64,000 nucleotides of DNA from Polynucleobacter sp. MG-Unter2-18 (GCF_018687675.1 NZ_CP061302.1:186001-250000); one strand, 5' to 3'; counted from the first letter of the stretch, positions 28,279-39,066 are shown. The notes: generated by a model not told the origin, from the sequence alone. Program-made: numbers and translations.

Positions 28279-29022
28279 ATGCGTTGGCTTTATTACCTTC
28301 TGAAATGTTTGCTGGGTGGTTTTATTGCCATGCAAATGTACTTTGTCATTCAGATTGGATTATGGGTAGCGCTTGATCCTAGCAGTACTGCATTTCAGAG
28401 AGCTGAACGTTGGCGCCTTTGTAGTCTATCTTGGTCTTGCCCGGTTAAGTCATCTTGGGTTCCGTATGACAAGATCTCGGCCAATCTCAAGCGTGCTGTT
28501 TTAGTGAGTGAAGACGATATCTTCTTTCAGCATATGGGTGTGCGGGTTGAGGATATGAAAAAGGCATGGACCAAAAATTCACAACTCAACCAACAGGGTA
28601 GTGGTAAATCTAAAACAGCTTTGCGTGGCGGCTCTACGATCACACAGCAACTAGCAAAGAATCTTTTTCTTTCTTCCGAGCAGAATTATTTTCGCAAAGC
28701 TCAGGAGCTCATCATTACGGGTTTATTGGAGGTGATGCTTCCTAAGCAACGTCTTTATGAAATCTATCTGAACTCGGTTGAATGGGGCGAAGGCATCTTT
28801 GGTATTGGCGCTGCTTCTCAGCATTACTATGGCATTAAGCCAGCATCGCTTAATCGTGAACAGGCCGCAGCTTTAGCCTCTGCATTGCCAGCACCGAAGT
28901 GTTTCGATAAATCACAATACTGTCGTAAGGCCAATATTCACTTCCCCACGCGGCAAGAATTTATCTTGGAAAATATGGATAGGGTTGCTTTAGCACCCAA
29001 TCCGAAACCTAAAGCGCGCTAG
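28279..29022 (+). CDS. mtgA: Monofunctional biosynthetic peptidoglycan transglycosylase
   Basis: A 247-aa GT51 enzyme that polymerises lipid II into glycan strands. The N-terminal anchor (about 5-30) is followed by VLVSEDDIFFQHMGV with the catalytic glutamate, then GGSTITQQLAKNLFLS and the EIYLNSVEWGEGIFGIGAA segment. No transpeptidase domain is present. The aroE-mtgA pairing is common in betaproteobacteria. It is convergent with pyrF. Confidence 0.96.
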   Translation: MRWLYYLLKCLLGGFIAMQMYFVIQIGLWVALDPSSTAFQRAERWRLCSLSWSCPVKSSWVPYDKISANLKRAVLVSEDDIFFQHMGVRVEDMKKAWTKNSQLNQQGSGKSKTALRGGSTITQQLAKNLFLSSEQNYFRKAQELIITGLLEVMLPKQRLYEIYLNSVEWGEGIFGIGAASQHYYGIKPASLNREQAAALASALPAPKCFDKSQYCRKANIHFPTRQEFILENMDRVALAPNPKPKAR

Positions 29023-29024
29023 CG

Positions 29025-29870
29025 TTACTTAGTGCTTGCAGTTCTTAGCGCATCTCTCGTTGCGATGGCTACTTTTCTGGCCGCCTCAGCAAAATCATTT
29101 CCTGAGCTTGCATACAAAATTGCTCTGGAGGAGTTGATTATCATGCCTGTACCTGGCTGATTGGGTATGGAGCCAGCTTTAACGGTGGCATCGATATCGC
29201 CACCTTGAGCGCCAATACCTGGAATGAGTAAAGGCATCTCGCCAACAATGGCTCGCACTTGAGCAATTTCTTTGGGAAAGGTAGCGCCAACTACTAGGCT
29301 AATTTGTCCAGAGGCATTCCAGTTCTGTGCGGCAAGCTTGGCCACATGCAGATAAAGCGGCTCTCCATTGGAGGCTACATTCAAGAACTGAAGGTCGGAG
29401 CCCCCTGGATTTGAGGTTCGACATAAAACAATCACGCCCTTACCAGCGTGCTTCAGATAAGGTTCGATCGTGTCAAAGCCCATGTAAGGGTTCACGGTGA
29501 CGGCATCTGCACCATAGCGCTCAAAGGCCTCTAAGGCGTAGTGGTCTGCGGTGCTGCCGATATCACCACGCTTCGAGTCCAATATGACAGGGATATGCGG
29601 ATATTGATCTTTAAGATAGCGAGTGAGCTTTTCAAGTTGAGCCTCGGCTCTTTGGGAGGCAAAGTAAGCGAACTGGGGCTTAAAGGAGCAGGCAGTATCC
29701 GCAGTGGCATCAGCGATCTCGCGGCAGAACTCAAAAATCCCCTCAGGCTTGTCCTGAAATACAGCGGGTAAACGCTTGGGATCTGGATCAAAGCCCACAC
29801 ACAACATACTGCCTTGAGAAGCCCATGCAGACTGGAGTTGTTGGATAAAGGTATTTGAGCTGGAGTTCAT
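29025..29870 (-). CDS. pyrF: Orotidine 5'-phosphate decarboxylase (type 2)
   Basis: Last step of UMP synthesis. The sequence has [12 protein letters not shown] at the N-terminus and the catalytic [15 protein letters not shown], both typical of the longer type 2 PyrF (about 280 aa). [15 protein letters not shown] and [10 protein letters not shown] complete the barrel. ATG 29870 is chosen; the longer frame would begin at TTG 29894 with no support. Confidence 0.95.
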   Translation of the reverse strand: MNSSSNTFIQQLQSAWASQGSMLCVGFDPDPKRLPAVFQDKPEGIFEFCREIADATADTACSFKPQFAYFASQRAEAQLEKLTRYLKDQYPHIPVILDSKRGDIGSTADHYALEAFERYGADAVTVNPYMGFDTIEPYLKHAGKGVIVLCRTSNPGGSDLQFLNVASNGEPLYLHVAKLAAQNWNASGQISLVVGATFPKEIAQVRAIVGEMPLLIPGIGAQGGDIDATVKAGSIPNQPGTGMIINSSRAILYASSGNDFAEAARKVAIATRDALRTASTK

Positions 29871-29944
29871 TAGGATTAAGCTTATTTTAGTCAAACTGTC
29901 ATGGTCTATAGGATAAACTAGCGACCATTCCTTAGGAGTTCACC

Positions 29945-30916
29945 ATGATCAACTTGTTCGTCCTGCAAAATGGCCGCCTCTCTCAAGAGCAAGTGGAAGA
30001 TCGCAATGAATTGTTGCAATACTCCAACCCTATCTGGATCGACGTTGTTGACCCCGAAGAGGAAGAGCTCCTGTGGATCAAAGAGGCTTTTGGCGTTCTC
30101 TTGCCTGAATTAGATGATTTAGGCGACTTAGAAGCTTCTGCGAGGTATTTTGAGGCGGATGATGGTCACCTCCACATTCGTACTGACTTCTTATTGGACG
30201 AAGAAGAAACCTCTCGTAACGTACGAGTTGCTTTCGTGATGACCAAGCAAGTTTTGTTCTCGATTCATGACGAAGATTTACCGGTATTCCGCTTGGTGCG
30301 TTTGCGTGCCCGTTTGCGCCCAGGTTCAGTTAGTAATGCGAAAGATGTTTTGCTCGACCTGTACTCTACTGATGCCGAGTATTCTGCCGATGCCTTGGAA
30401 GAGGTTTATGAAAATCTCGAGCAAGCAGGCAAGCGTGTTCTGCAAGATGACATTACCGATCATGATGCAGAGGAAGTGCTCGAAACGATTGCCAAGGAAG
30501 AGGATACCAACGGACGTATTCGTCGCAATGTGATGGATACTCGTCGCGCATTGTCTTTTTTGATGCGCAGCAAATTATTGTCTGATGAGCAGCAAGAAGA
30601 AGCGCGTCAGATTTTGCGAGATATTGATTCATTAGAAAACCATACCGCGTTCTTATTCGATAAGATCAACTTCTTGATGGATGCGACAGTCGGTTTTATT
30701 AATTTGAACCAAAGTAAGATCATCAAGATCTTCTCGGTGGTATCGGTTGCCTTAATGCCACCAACTTTATTAGCTAGCGTGTGGGGAATGAACTTCCGCT
30801 ATATGCCCGAACTAGAACAGACTTGGGGTTATCCAGTTGCCATTATTTCAATGGTGATTTCAGCGATGATTCCATTGGGCTACTTCCGCCACAAGGGTTG
30901 GCTTAGCTCACGTTAA
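29945..30916 (+). CDS. corA: CorA magnesium/cobalt transporter
   Basis: A 323-aa protein: a long acidic and helical cytoplasmic N-terminal domain, then two C-terminal transmembrane helices. The WGMNF signature at the end of the first helix is the selectivity-filter GMN motif of CorA pentamers. AGGAG precedes the ATG at 29945. Convergent with pncC, with 4 nt between the stops. Confidence 0.96.
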   Translation: MINLFVLQNGRLSQEQVEDRNELLQYSNPIWIDVVDPEEEELLWIKEAFGVLLPELDDLGDLEASARYFEADDGHLHIRTDFLLDEEETSRNVRVAFVMTKQVLFSIHDEDLPVFRLVRLRARLRPGSVSNAKDVLLDLYSTDAEYSADALEEVYENLEQAGKRVLQDDITDHDAEEVLETIAKEEDTNGRIRRNVMDTRRALSFLMRSKLLSDEQQEEARQILRDIDSLENHTAFLFDKINFLMDATVGFINLNQSKIIKIFSVVSVALMPPTLLASVWGMNFRYMPELEQTWGYPVAIISMVISAMIPLGYFRHKGWLSSR

Positions 30917-30920
30917 TGCA

Positions 30921-31445
30921 CTAGGCATTTTTTGGTTTAAGTAATTCCAAAAATTGAGAGAGTGCAAAATCACGCGCTTGCTCTCGCACTACTTGGCGAT
31001 CACCGTTGAAGTGCTTGGTCAGCGTGACTGTATTAATAACATCATGCCCAACATTTTCTTTGATCGCCAAGCCAAAGCAGATGGTGCCAACCGGCTTTTC
31101 TGCTGAACCACCCGTTGGACCAGCGATACCGGTAATGGAGATAGCAGCGTTGACATTGGCATGACGTAGCGCCCCCTCGGCCATGGCTTTGGCGACTTGT
31201 TCGCTGACTGCGCCAAAAGAGTCAATGGTTTCCATTGAAACGTCTAAGCATTCTGATTTTGCGGCATTGCTGTAGGTGACATAGCCTCGTTCAAGCCAAT
31301 CACTCGAGCCTACTAAGTCCGTTAGTGTGGCGCAGACAAGGCCGCCAGTGCAGGACTCTGCTAAGGCAATTTTCCAGCCTCGGTTCACTAGAGTCAGGGC
31401 AATAGCTCTCGCCAGCTCATGTTGGGGATCGTTATTGTTTTTCAT
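30921..31445 (-). CDS. pncC: Nicotinamide-nucleotide amidohydrolase (CinA C-terminal domain)
   Basis: A 174-aa stand-alone CinA-C domain that deamidates NMN to nicotinate mononucleotide in pyridine salvage. AESCTGGLVCATLTDLVGSS holds the catalytic serine and GIAGPTGGS the second conserved loop. Its start overlaps the pgpA stop by 4 nt, giving the tightly coupled order thiL-pgpA-pncC. Confidence 0.93.
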   Translation of the reverse strand: MKNNNDPQHELARAIALTLVNRGWKIALAESCTGGLVCATLTDLVGSSDWLERGYVTYSNAAKSECLDVSMETIDSFGAVSEQVAKAMAEGALRHANVNAAISITGIAGPTGGSAEKPVGTICFGLAIKENVGHDVINTVTLTKHFNGDRQVVREQARDFALSQFLELLKPKNA

Positions 31446-32023
31446 GAGAGATAGCCCAATCCAATTTGCACAAGCGCTATTGTGAGAAGTGTAAAAAATG
31501 CAGCAGCAAGATCATCTGCAATGATTCCGAAGCCGCGCCATAGTATTAAGCCAACACTTGATGGAGAAGAGTTGTCACTAATCTCTACATGTTTAAAGTG
31601 TCGATCAATCATTCCGATCGGACCGGGTTTTACGGCATCAAAGAATCGGAATAGTGCAAATGCCAAGATCTGCATCCATAAGTTTGCTGGCATGATGAAA
31701 ATCAATATGAGCCAGAAGGCCACCACCTCATCCCAAACAATTCCACCAAAATCTTTTTTCCCCAACTCTTCACTGACTTGTCCGCAGATCCAGCACCCTA
31801 AAAGAATCCCTACGCCAATAATCCACCACCATGCTTCAGTTGATAGAAAGAGTTCGCCCAACAAGAAAGCAGCCCAAGCCCACAGTGTTCCTGCAGTGCC
31901 AGGTGCAAATGGCGCCAAACCACTGCCTAGTCCAAACGCCAGAGCGCGGCTGGGTTTGCTAAATACCCAGCTCAAGCTGGGGGTGGGTACGGTCGAAGTT
32001 GGCGTATTAGTTTGATTATTCAT
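31442..32023 (-). CDS. pgpA: Phosphatidylglycerophosphatase A
   Basis: A 193-aa inner-membrane phosphatase that converts PGP to phosphatidylglycerol. The family pattern is clear: GLGSGLAPFAPGTAGTLWA near residue 32, WDEVVAFWL with acidic catalytic residues, and RFFDAVKPGPIG. Several hydrophobic helices are present. Start and stop both overlap neighbours by 4 nt, so it is translationally coupled in the thiL-pgpA-pncC operon. Confidence 0.95.
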   Translation of the reverse strand: MNNQTNTPTSTVPTPSLSWVFSKPSRALAFGLGSGLAPFAPGTAGTLWAWAAFLLGELFLSTEAWWWIIGVGILLGCWICGQVSEELGKKDFGGIVWDEVVAFWLILIFIMPANLWMQILAFALFRFFDAVKPGPIGMIDRHFKHVEISDNSSPSSVGLILWRGFGIIADDLAAAFFTLLTIALVQIGLGYLS

Positions 32024-33042
32024 GCGAAGTGATCAAAAGATTTGAGCAGTTGATTTACTTCTTCAGGACTTAATCTAGCCCCATTGATATCAATGAGCTG
32101 GATTTCTGGTGAGTGGTGTTGCATTTCCTTGATGCTGCCAATTTGAGTGAGCGGAAGATTTAAGTCCCCACTGATTTTGGTGATGGTATTTCTTAAGCTA
32201 CTTGTGGCAGTAAAGCACAGCTCGTAATCATCACCGCCACTTGCGGCATATTGATTTTGAATATTGGGCGATTGTTTGCGTAGTGTGGTGGATTTAGGGA
32301 TCCGCTCTAAATGGATTTCTGCATCTTTACCTGATTGCTGGAGGATATGCCTCAGATCACCCAATAGACCATCGGAGGAATCTACAGCAGAATTGGCCAC
32401 GCCTCTTAAGGCGATGCCTAAATTAATTCTAGGGGTCGGTTGATGCATGCGCGCCTCAATTACTTCCAAATCTCCCTTTTCTAATTCAATTTCATGACGC
32501 AGTGCAGCAAGAGTAAGTCTGGCATCACCAACGGCTCCCGAAACCCAGATGTCATCGCCTACTAATGCGCCTGACCTACGAATGGCTTTATCTTTTGGAA
32601 TACTGCCAAAAGCAGTGATGCAAATATTGAGTGGGCCGGCAGTAGTGTCTCCGCCAATGAGTGGGCAGGCAAATTGATTAGCGATGGCAAATAAACCTTT
32701 GCTAAACGCTTCTAACCAGGCTGAATTCGCCTCAGGCAGCGCCAGTGCTAGTGTGAAGCCCATTGGCCTAGCACCCATAGCGGCTAAGTCTGAGAGGTTG
32801 ACTGCTAGGGCTTTCCAGCCCAGCCACTCTGGATTGGCGTCTGCAAAAAAGTGTCTACCACTGACCAACATGTCACTGGTAATGGCAATTTCCTCGGCAG
32901 GGTCAGTTTTTAGTAGGGCGCAATCATCTCCAATCCCCAGTTTTACTGAGCCGGGATTGCTGACAAGCATCAGTTCCGACTGCGTTTTAAAGAAACGCTG
33001 AATGAGGTCAAATTCGCCAAGTGAGGATATTTGAGATTGCAT
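32020..33042 (-). CDS. thiL: Thiamine-monophosphate kinase
   Basis: A 340-aa ATP-dependent kinase making thiamine diphosphate. SLGEFDLIQRFF at the N-terminus, GIGDDCALL, SDMLVSGRHFF, NLSDLAAMGA, GGDTTAG and the C-terminal GGDDYELCF are the usual ThiL motifs. The ATG at 33042 is selected because a longer frame to 33162 adds 40 residues unlike the family and would run into the divergent maeB start. Confidence 0.95.
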   Translation of the reverse strand: MQSQISSLGEFDLIQRFFKTQSELMLVSNPGSVKLGIGDDCALLKTDPAEEIAITSDMLVSGRHFFADANPEWLGWKALAVNLSDLAAMGARPMGFTLALALPEANSAWLEAFSKGLFAIANQFACPLIGGDTTAGPLNICITAFGSIPKDKAIRRSGALVGDDIWVSGAVGDARLTLAALRHEIELEKGDLEVIEARMHQPTPRINLGIALRGVANSAVDSSDGLLGDLRHILQQSGKDAEIHLERIPKSTTLRKQSPNIQNQYAASGGDDYELCFTATSSLRNTITKISGDLNLPLTQIGSIKEMQHHSPEIQLIDINGARLSPEEVNQLLKSFDHFA

Positions 33043-33114
33043 GCCCCATTTTATGGCTCTTGGGAGTCTTTCATCTGAGAGGAATAGAATTGGAAGCTTG
33101 AATACCTCTGATTG

Positions 33115-35454
33115 ATGAGTGAACTGATGAGCAAACCAAGCAATAACAGTAAAGAACAGCAAATAGCAGATTTAAGAGCGGCCGCTCTTCACTATCATGA
33201 GTTTCCAACTCCGGGGAAGATTGAAATCGCCCCAACGAAGCAATTAACCAATCAGCGTGACTTAGCCTTGGCCTATACGCCTGGCGTTGCTGCGCCTTGC
33301 GAGGAAATTGTTAAAGATCCTGCTAATGCCTTCAAATACACAGCCCGAGGTAATTTAGTTGGTGTGATCACCAACGGCACGGCAGTATTGGGTCTGGGAA
33401 ACATTGGGCCGCTAGCGAGTAAGCCAGTGATGGAAGGTAAAGCAGTTCTCTTTAAGAAATTTGCTGGCATTGATGTTTTTGATATTGAAGTGAATGAAAA
33501 CGATCCAGATAAATTAGTTGAAATCATTGCGGCGCTTGAACCTACTTTTGGTGGTATCAATTTAGAAGACATTAAAGCGCCAGACTGTTTTATTGTTGAG
33601 CGCAAGTTACAAGCGCGCATGAAGATTCCGGTTTTTCATGATGATCAACATGGAACTGCGATTGTGGTTGCTGCTGCGATTCTGAATGGCTTAAAAGTGG
33701 TTAATAAGGATGTTGCTAATGTGAAATTAGTAACATCTGGTGCTGGCGCTGCTGCATTGGCTTGTTTGGATTTATTAGTTGACCTGGGTATCCCACGTAA
33801 GAATATTTGGGTTACTGACTTAGCAGGCGTTGCATACAAAGGTCGTCAAGAATTAATGGATCCTGAAAAGGAGCCCTTCTGTCAGGAGACTGATTTACGT
33901 ACCTTAGATCAAGTGATTGAAGGCGCTGATATTTTTTTAGGGCTCTCAGCTGGCGGTGTTCTTAAGCAATCCATGGTGAAGAAGATGGCTGATAAGCCAT
34001 TGATCTATGCCTTAGCAAATCCAACGCCTGAGATTCTGCCTGAGGAAGTAAAGGAAGTTCGTCCTGACGCAGTGATGGCAACGGGTCGAACCGATTATCC
34101 AAATCAAGTGAATAACGTCCTGTGCTTTCCATTTATCTTCCGTGGCGCATTAGACGTCGGTGCTACCACCATCACACGTGGCATGGAAGTCGCAGCAGTC
34201 AAGGCTGTGGCGGAGTTAGCACGAGCTGAGCAGAGCGAAATAGTGACCTCGGTATACGGTATTGAGAACCTATCTTTTGGCCCGGAGTATTTAATTCCAA
34301 AACCGTTTGATCCACGTTTAATTACCGTCATCGCACCCGCTGTTGCTAAAGCGGCAATGGAGGATGGCGTAGCCCTGCGTCCAATTAAAGACTTCGATGC
34401 TTACCGCAATCAGTTGCAACAATTTGTGTACCACTCCGGTACTTTGATGAAGCCATTATTTAGTATTGCCAAAGGAGTGCCTGCCGCTCAAAAACGTATT
34501 GTGTTTGCTGAAGGTGAAGATGAGCGCGTATTGCGTGCAGTACAAATCATTATTGATGAGCATTTAGCAACACCAATTCTGATCGGTCGTCCTGCGGTAA
34601 TCGAGCATCGTATTGATAAGTTCGGATTACGTATCAAAGCGGGTGAAGACTTTGAGATTGTGAATCCAGAGAATGATCCACGCTTCCGTGATTTCTGGCA
34701 AACCTATTTGGCCTTGACTGAACGTAAAGGTGTTACCGAATCTTTTGCTAAGTTAGAAATGCGTCGCCGCAATAGTTTGATTGGATCGATCATGATTAGC
34801 AAAGGTATGGCTGATGGCATGATCTGTGGAACCGTTGGTAACTTAGCAACTCATCTGAAATACATCGATGAGGTGGTGGGTCAAGAGCCGGGCGCCAATG
34901 TTTATGGCGCTATGTCTGGATTGATTTTGCCGGGTCGCCAAGTCTTCTTGGTAGATACCCACGTGAATATTGATCCAACGGCAGAAGAATTAGCCGAACT
35001 CACACTAATGGCTGCAAACGAAATGCGTAAATTAGGGATAGTGCCCAAGGTGGCACTCTTGTCTCACTCCAACTTCGGTTCTAGTAGCGCTCCATCTGCA
35101 GTCAAAATGCGTGATGTATTAGCTTTAATTCAAAAAGCTGACCCTAGTCTTGAAGTGGACGGCGAAATGCATGGTGATAGCGCTTTGGATGAAACCATTC
35201 GCGCTGGTGCGGTCACTTCATCACCATTAAAAGGCGATGCTAATTTGTTGGTTCTGCCAAATATTGATGCTGCCAACATTTCTTATAACTTATTGAAGAC
35301 TGCTGCTGGTAACGGTATTGCAATCGGACCATTGCTTTTAGGGGTTGCTAAGCCAATTCATATTTTGACGCCAGCAGCTACAGTGCGTCGTATCGTCAAT
35401 GTGACCACCTTGGCGGTAGTTGAAGCAGCAAGCAATGCTAGAGGGGCGGCCTAA
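33115..35454 (+). CDS. maeB: NADP-dependent malic enzyme with C-terminal phosphotransacetylase-like domain
   Basis: About 779 aa. Residues 1-430 form the malic enzyme ([50 protein letters not shown]), which oxidatively decarboxylates malate to pyruvate. Residues 440-779 are the phosphotransacetylase-like domain of large MaeB proteins, probably regulatory. ATG starts at 33115 and 33127 are both possible; GAGTGA before the second is a weak ribosome site. Divergent from thiL. Confidence 0.95.
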   Translation: MSELMSKPSNNSKEQQIADLRAAALHYHEFPTPGKIEIAPTKQLTNQRDLALAYTPGVAAPCEEIVKDPANAFKYTARGNLVGVITNGTAVLGLGNIGPLASKPVMEGKAVLFKKFAGIDVFDIEVNENDPDKLVEIIAALEPTFGGINLEDIKAPDCFIVERKLQARMKIPVFHDDQHGTAIVVAAAILNGLKVVNKDVANVKLVTSGAGAAALACLDLLVDLGIPRKNIWVTDLAGVAYKGRQELMDPEKEPFCQETDLRTLDQVIEGADIFLGLSAGGVLKQSMVKKMADKPLIYALANPTPEILPEEVKEVRPDAVMATGRTDYPNQVNNVLCFPFIFRGALDVGATTITRGMEVAAVKAVAELARAEQSEIVTSVYGIENLSFGPEYLIPKPFDPRLITVIAPAVAKAAMEDGVALRPIKDFDAYRNQLQQFVYHSGTLMKPLFSIAKGVPAAQKRIVFAEGEDERVLRAVQIIIDEHLATPILIGRPAVIEHRIDKFGLRIKAGEDFEIVNPENDPRFRDFWQTYLALTERKGVTESFAKLEMRRRNSLIGSIMISKGMADGMICGTVGNLATHLKYIDEVVGQEPGANVYGAMSGLILPGRQVFLVDTHVNIDPTAEELAELTLMAANEMRKLGIVPKVALLSHSNFGSSSAPSAVKMRDVLALIQKADPSLEVDGEMHGDSALDETIRAGAVTSSPLKGDANLLVLPNIDAANISYNLLKTAAGNGIAIGPLLLGVAKPIHILTPAATVRRIVNVTTLAVVEAASNARGAA

Positions 35455-35474
35455 GACCTAGGGATGGGCTTATA

Positions 35475-35504
35475 TTTATGTTAGTTAGTGTTAACTAACA
35501 TAAA
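35475..35504 (+). repeat. AT-rich perfect inverted repeat between maeB and the barstar-like gene
   Basis: TTTATGTTAGTTA (35475-35487) pairs perfectly with TAACTAACATAAA (35492-35504) around a GTGT loop, a 13-bp stem. No T tract follows. A possible promoter (TTACTA 35508-35513, 17 bp, TATAAA 35531-35536) starts just 3 bp downstream, so it may be an operator rather than a terminator. Confidence 0.6.
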
Positions 35505-35592
35505 TTATTACTATATAAATCAATGGTTTATATAAAATGCACTGTAATTGGGCTTGATTTGATGGCGTGTTAAGGGTAATCTAGCATCCATC

Positions 35593-36213
35593 ATGAATAA
35601 TCGCTCTGAAAACGGCACTACAGTAGGCTTTGACGAACACAGCCGGGCTGAAAGTTGGGATAGTAACGATCGACTCGAAACCGAGTCATCCGCAGCCAAT
35701 ATCTATGCTGAGGGCGGTTTATCTCGTTTACAAACCTATGCAGCAAATCAAGTTTCGGGGAAAAAAGTGACAGCTTCTTGGCGTGCCGCTTTGGCCGTTC
35801 GCGATGCCGGACCACCGGCAATGTTGCGCAGTGTGCGCCCTAATATCGTGCAATCTATTCGTGCTTTCCGCACTCCTGATCTTCAGGAGGCAGCAACTGA
35901 GCTTGGCCAGCATTTCATTTACGCTAATTGTGCAAATGCGATGACTAAAGGTGAAGTATTGGAGGCGATTGCGATTGCTTACACATTCACCAAGCAACAG
36001 GCGAAGAATTTTGATCCTTTATTGGATGCTTTGACTACTACTGTTGACAAGTCTGGCCCTCAACCCGGCTTCGTAGTGGTACTTGAAGGATTGCCTTGTA
36101 CTCAGAAGTTTGATAAAGAGGCCCGTGAGACTCTGCTTGATGTGTTCCGTGATGCCGTGGACTTCTGGTCTGAGCGCCGAACACCATACCGCGTGTTCTA
36201 CTCTTTTGCCTAA
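35593..36213 (+). CDS. Barstar-family (ribonuclease inhibitor-like) protein
   Basis: A 206-aa protein. The C-terminal part (about 115-206) resembles the barstar fold: FVVVLEGLPCTQKFDKEARE, LLDVFRDAVDFWSERRTPYR and the FYSFA end, which is shared with Burkholderiales proteins annotated as barstar family. The first 110 residues are polar and of unknown function. No barnase-like RNase gene is seen in the window, so a toxin-antitoxin role is not supported. The stop is followed by a hairpin shared with the 3' end of rsmE. Confidence 0.7.
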   Translation: MNNRSENGTTVGFDEHSRAESWDSNDRLETESSAANIYAEGGLSRLQTYAANQVSGKKVTASWRAALAVRDAGPPAMLRSVRPNIVQSIRAFRTPDLQEAATELGQHFIYANCANAMTKGEVLEAIAIAYTFTKQQAKNFDPLLDALTTTVDKSGPQPGFVVVLEGLPCTQKFDKEARETLLDVFRDAVDFWSERRTPYRVFYSFA

Positions 36214-36253
36214 TCACACGTTTTAACGAACAAAGCAGTAAGGCAGTAAATCA

Positions 36254-36285
36254 GCAAAAATCGCCTTTATTTGAGGCGATTTTGC
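36254..36285. terminator. Bidirectional terminator-like hairpin between the barstar-like gene and rsmE
   Basis: GCAAAAATCGCCT (36254-36266) pairs with AGGCGATTTTGC (36274-36285) with one bulged A and a 7-nt loop. It offers T runs on both strands and overlaps the last codons of rsmE. Confidence 0.7.
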
Positions 36286-37028
36286 ATTTCTGGATCCCAA
36301 ATGCTGTGAACAGCGGTAATTGCCACAATCCCAGCAGTTTCAGTTCTCAATATTCGATCACCCAGAGAGACGATTTGATAACCCGCTGCCTGAGCTTGTG
36401 CTTCCTCTTCTGGGGTGTGTCCACCTTCGGGCCCTATCATGAGAATAATGTCCTGTGGAGGGCTATCGATCAATGCTGAATATAAGCTTTTATCAGTATC
36501 TGGGCTTAAAAGTAGTTTAAGTTTAGCTTTTTGTGGCTTCTGTAGGTAACTTGCAAAACTTTGTACCGGCTCTACAGCGGCTAAGACTGTGCGATCACAT
36601 TGTTCGCAAGCAGCTTGAACAATACCTTGCCAGTGCAAAAGGCGCTTTTGGGCGCGCTCAAAGTCACTAGAACGGGTTAATTTGGTAACTGAGCGCTCAC
36701 ACTGTAATGGGGCAATGACCTGAGCCCCAGTCTCAATCGCCTTTTCAACCACCCAGTCCATCTTGTCGCCTCCAGCCAGGCCTTGCGCCAAAGTAATTGC
36801 ATAGGGGCTCTCACGATGAGTATCTTGGCGAATATCGCTCAACTCGGCTTCCCCTGATTTATTGCCCAGCGAGAGCAGTTTGGCTTGGGCAACTTGACCA
36901 TTTCCATCAAAGATAGGGAAGAATTCACCGACTTGGATGCGGCGGACGCGCAGGTGATGTGCGAGCTCAGGGGTGAGGGTATTTGGCTTTTGGTTTTCCC
37001 ATGGGCCGGGAAGATAAAATTGAGGCAT
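36267..37028 (-). CDS. rsmE: 16S rRNA (uracil1498-N3)-methyltransferase
   Basis: A 253-aa SPOUT-fold methyltransferase. An N-terminal PUA-like domain begins MPQFYLPGPW. The SPOUT part has QGLAGGDKMDWVVEKAIETG, the AdoMet-binding knot segment LMIGPEGGHTPEEEAQA and LGDRILRTETAGIVAI. Length and motifs are normal. It is divergent from tkt with 43 bp between starts. Confidence 0.96.
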   Translation of the reverse strand: MPQFYLPGPWENQKPNTLTPELAHHLRVRRIQVGEFFPIFDGNGQVAQAKLLSLGNKSGEAELSDIRQDTHRESPYAITLAQGLAGGDKMDWVVEKAIETGAQVIAPLQCERSVTKLTRSSDFERAQKRLLHWQGIVQAACEQCDRTVLAAVEPVQSFASYLQKPQKAKLKLLLSPDTDKSLYSALIDSPPQDIILMIGPEGGHTPEEEAQAQAAGYQIVSLGDRILRTETAGIVAITAVHSIWDPEMQNRLK

Positions 37029-37071
37029 TACTGAAATATAGCTAATTAATTTTCTCGAGACCCAATTTACG

Positions 37072-39066
37072 ATGTCAAACCTTCAAATTCGTATGGCTAA
37101 TGCCATCCGCGCTTTATCCATGGATGCAGTACAACAAGCCAATTCGGGGCATCCTGGAATGCCAATGGGTATGGCTGATATTGCAGTCGGTCTTTGGAAT
37201 GAGCATTTGCAACACAATCCAACCGATCCCCATTGGATGAATCGTGATCGCTTTGTTTTATCTAACGGCCATGGCTCGATGTTGTTGTATTCCTTATTGC
37301 ATCTCACGGGCTATGACTTGCCAATTGGCGAATTGAAAAACTTCCGTCAGTTACATAGTAAAACTGCTGGACATCCTGAGTATGGAATTACTCCCGGAGT
37401 AGAAACCACTACCGGTCCGTTAGGTCAGGGTATTTCAAATGCGGTTGGTATGGCTTTGGCAGAAAAATTATTAGCAGGGGAATTTAATCGCCCCGGTTAC
37501 GATATTGTTGATCACTACACCTATGTGTTTTTAGGTGATGGTTGCTTAATGGAGGGTATCAGTCATGAAGTATGTTCATTGGCTGGCACACTCAAGCTCA
37601 ATAAACTGATCGCACTATGGGATGACAATGGTATCTCGATTGATGGCAAAGTAGTTTCTTGGTTTAACGAAGATACGCCAAAGCGTTTTGAGGCTTACGG
37701 CTGGAATGTCCTTCGTGCTGTGGATGGTCATGATGCAGAGGCTGTATCTAGCGCAATCGCTCAAGCGAAGAAGAGTGACAAACCGACATTGATTTGTTGC
37801 AAGACTGCGATTGGTCAAGGCTCTCCCAATATGGCAGGTAGCGATAAGGTGCATGGCTCCCCATTGGGCGCAGTTGAAATTGCAGCAACCCGTGTTGCAT
37901 TGAACTGGCCATATGCGCCGTTTGAAATTCCAAACGATATATACGAAGCTTGGGATTTCAAGAAGCGTGGCCAAGCTGCTGAGCATGAATGGAATAAAGA
38001 ATTTCAGGCATACAAAAACAAATATCCAGAATTGGCTTCTGAATTGCAGCGTCGCATGCAAGGCGATTTATCCCAAGATTTCTCTAAAACTTTAGATGCT
38101 TATTTAAAAACCTGTGAAGTTAAAGCAGAAACGATTGCTACTCGTAAGGCTAGTCAAAATGCCATCGAGGCTTTGGCGCCAGCGTTACCCGAGTTCATGG
38201 GTGGCTCTGCTGACTTAACAGGATCTAACTTAACGAACTGGTCTTCATGTAAACCTGTACGTGGTGAACAGTGGGGTAATCACATTAATTACGGTGTGCG
38301 CGAATTTGGTATGAGCGCCATCATGAACGGTATCGCTTTACATGGTGGATACATTCCATTTGGCGGCACCTTCTTAACCTTCTCTGATTACAGCCGTAAC
38401 GCATTGCGTATGGCTGCATTGATGAAGTTGCGAAGCATCTTTGTCTTTACTCATGACTCTATTGGCTTGGGTGAAGATGGTCCAACCCACCAGTCTGTTG
38501 AGCATGTGGCGAGCTTGCGTCTTATTCCGAATTTAATGGTGTGGCGTCCATGTGACACTACTGAGAGTGCGGTTGCATGGGGTGCTGCGATTGAGCGTAA
38601 GCATGGCCCAAGCGCTTTGATCTTCAGTCGTCAGAACTGCCCATTTGTTTCACGCAATAGTCAGCAAGTAAAAGATATTGCCCGCGGTGGATATGTTTTG
38701 CGTGATCCCAAGAAATTAAAGATCAAGGCAGTAATCATTGCTACTGGTTCAGAAATCGCCTTGGCATTGCAAACAGCGGAGCGTCTAGAGGGTGAGGGTT
38801 TTGGTATACGCGTGGTATCGATTCCATCAACGACAGTATTTGATCAACAAGACGCTGCTTACAAGGTAAAAGTTTTGCCGGCGGATATTCCGCGTATTGC
38901 TGTTGAAGCGGGCATCAGTGATTTCTGGTGGAAGTATGGTTGTGCAGCAGTACATGGTGTTGATACCTTCGGAGAATCTGCGCCAGCACCTGTACTCTAT
39001 GAATACTTTGGCTTAACGGTCGATCAGATTGCTAAAACAGTGAAGCAATGTATTGCAAAGAAATAG
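37072..39066 (+). CDS. tkt: Transketolase
   Basis: A 664-aa thiamine-diphosphate enzyme of the non-oxidative pentose phosphate pathway. [33 protein letters not shown], the ThDP/Mg loop [12 protein letters not shown], and the pyrimidine-domain [20 protein letters not shown] are all present. It is followed by gap after about 55 nt, so the pair probably forms a central-carbon operon. Confidence 0.97.
   Translation: MSNLQIRMANAIRALSMDAVQQANSGHPGMPMGMADIAVGLWNEHLQHNPTDPHWMNRDRFVLSNGHGSMLLYSLLHLTGYDLPIGELKNFRQLHSKTAGHPEYGITPGVETTTGPLGQGISNAVGMALAEKLLAGEFNRPGYDIVDHYTYVFLGDGCLMEGISHEVCSLAGTLKLNKLIALWDDNGISIDGKVVSWFNEDTPKRFEAYGWNVLRAVDGHDAEAVSSAIAQAKKSDKPTLICCKTAIGQGSPNMAGSDKVHGSPLGAVEIAATRVALNWPYAPFEIPNDIYEAWDFKKRGQAAEHEWNKEFQAYKNKYPELASELQRRMQGDLSQDFSKTLDAYLKTCEVKAETIATRKASQNAIEALAPALPEFMGGSADLTGSNLTNWSSCKPVRGEQWGNHINYGVREFGMSAIMNGIALHGGYIPFGGTFLTFSDYSRNALRMAALMKLRSIFVFTHDSIGLGEDGPTHQSVEHVASLRLIPNLMVWRPCDTTESAVAWGAAIERKHGPSALIFSRQNCPFVSRNSQQVKDIARGGYVLRDPKKLKIKAVIIATGSEIALALQTAERLEGEGFGIRVVSIPSTTVFDQQDAAYKVKVLPADIPRIAVEAGISDFWWKYGCAAVHGVDTFGESAPAPVLYEYFGLTVDQIAKTVKQCIAKK

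Noticed and set aside
30914..30931. ATGC-ACTAG-GCAT plus T run between corA and pncC considered as terminator
   Set aside because: Only a 4-bp stem; too weak to call.
31482..32015. 177-codon open frame antisense to pgpA
   Set aside because: pgpA has clear family motifs and 4-nt overlaps with both neighbours; the antisense frame has no recognisable domain or ribosome site.
33043..33162. Longer thiL frame starting at 33162
   Set aside because: The extra 40 residues do not resemble ThiL and would overlap the divergent maeB start; MQSQISSLGEFDLIQRF at 33042 is the family N-terminus.
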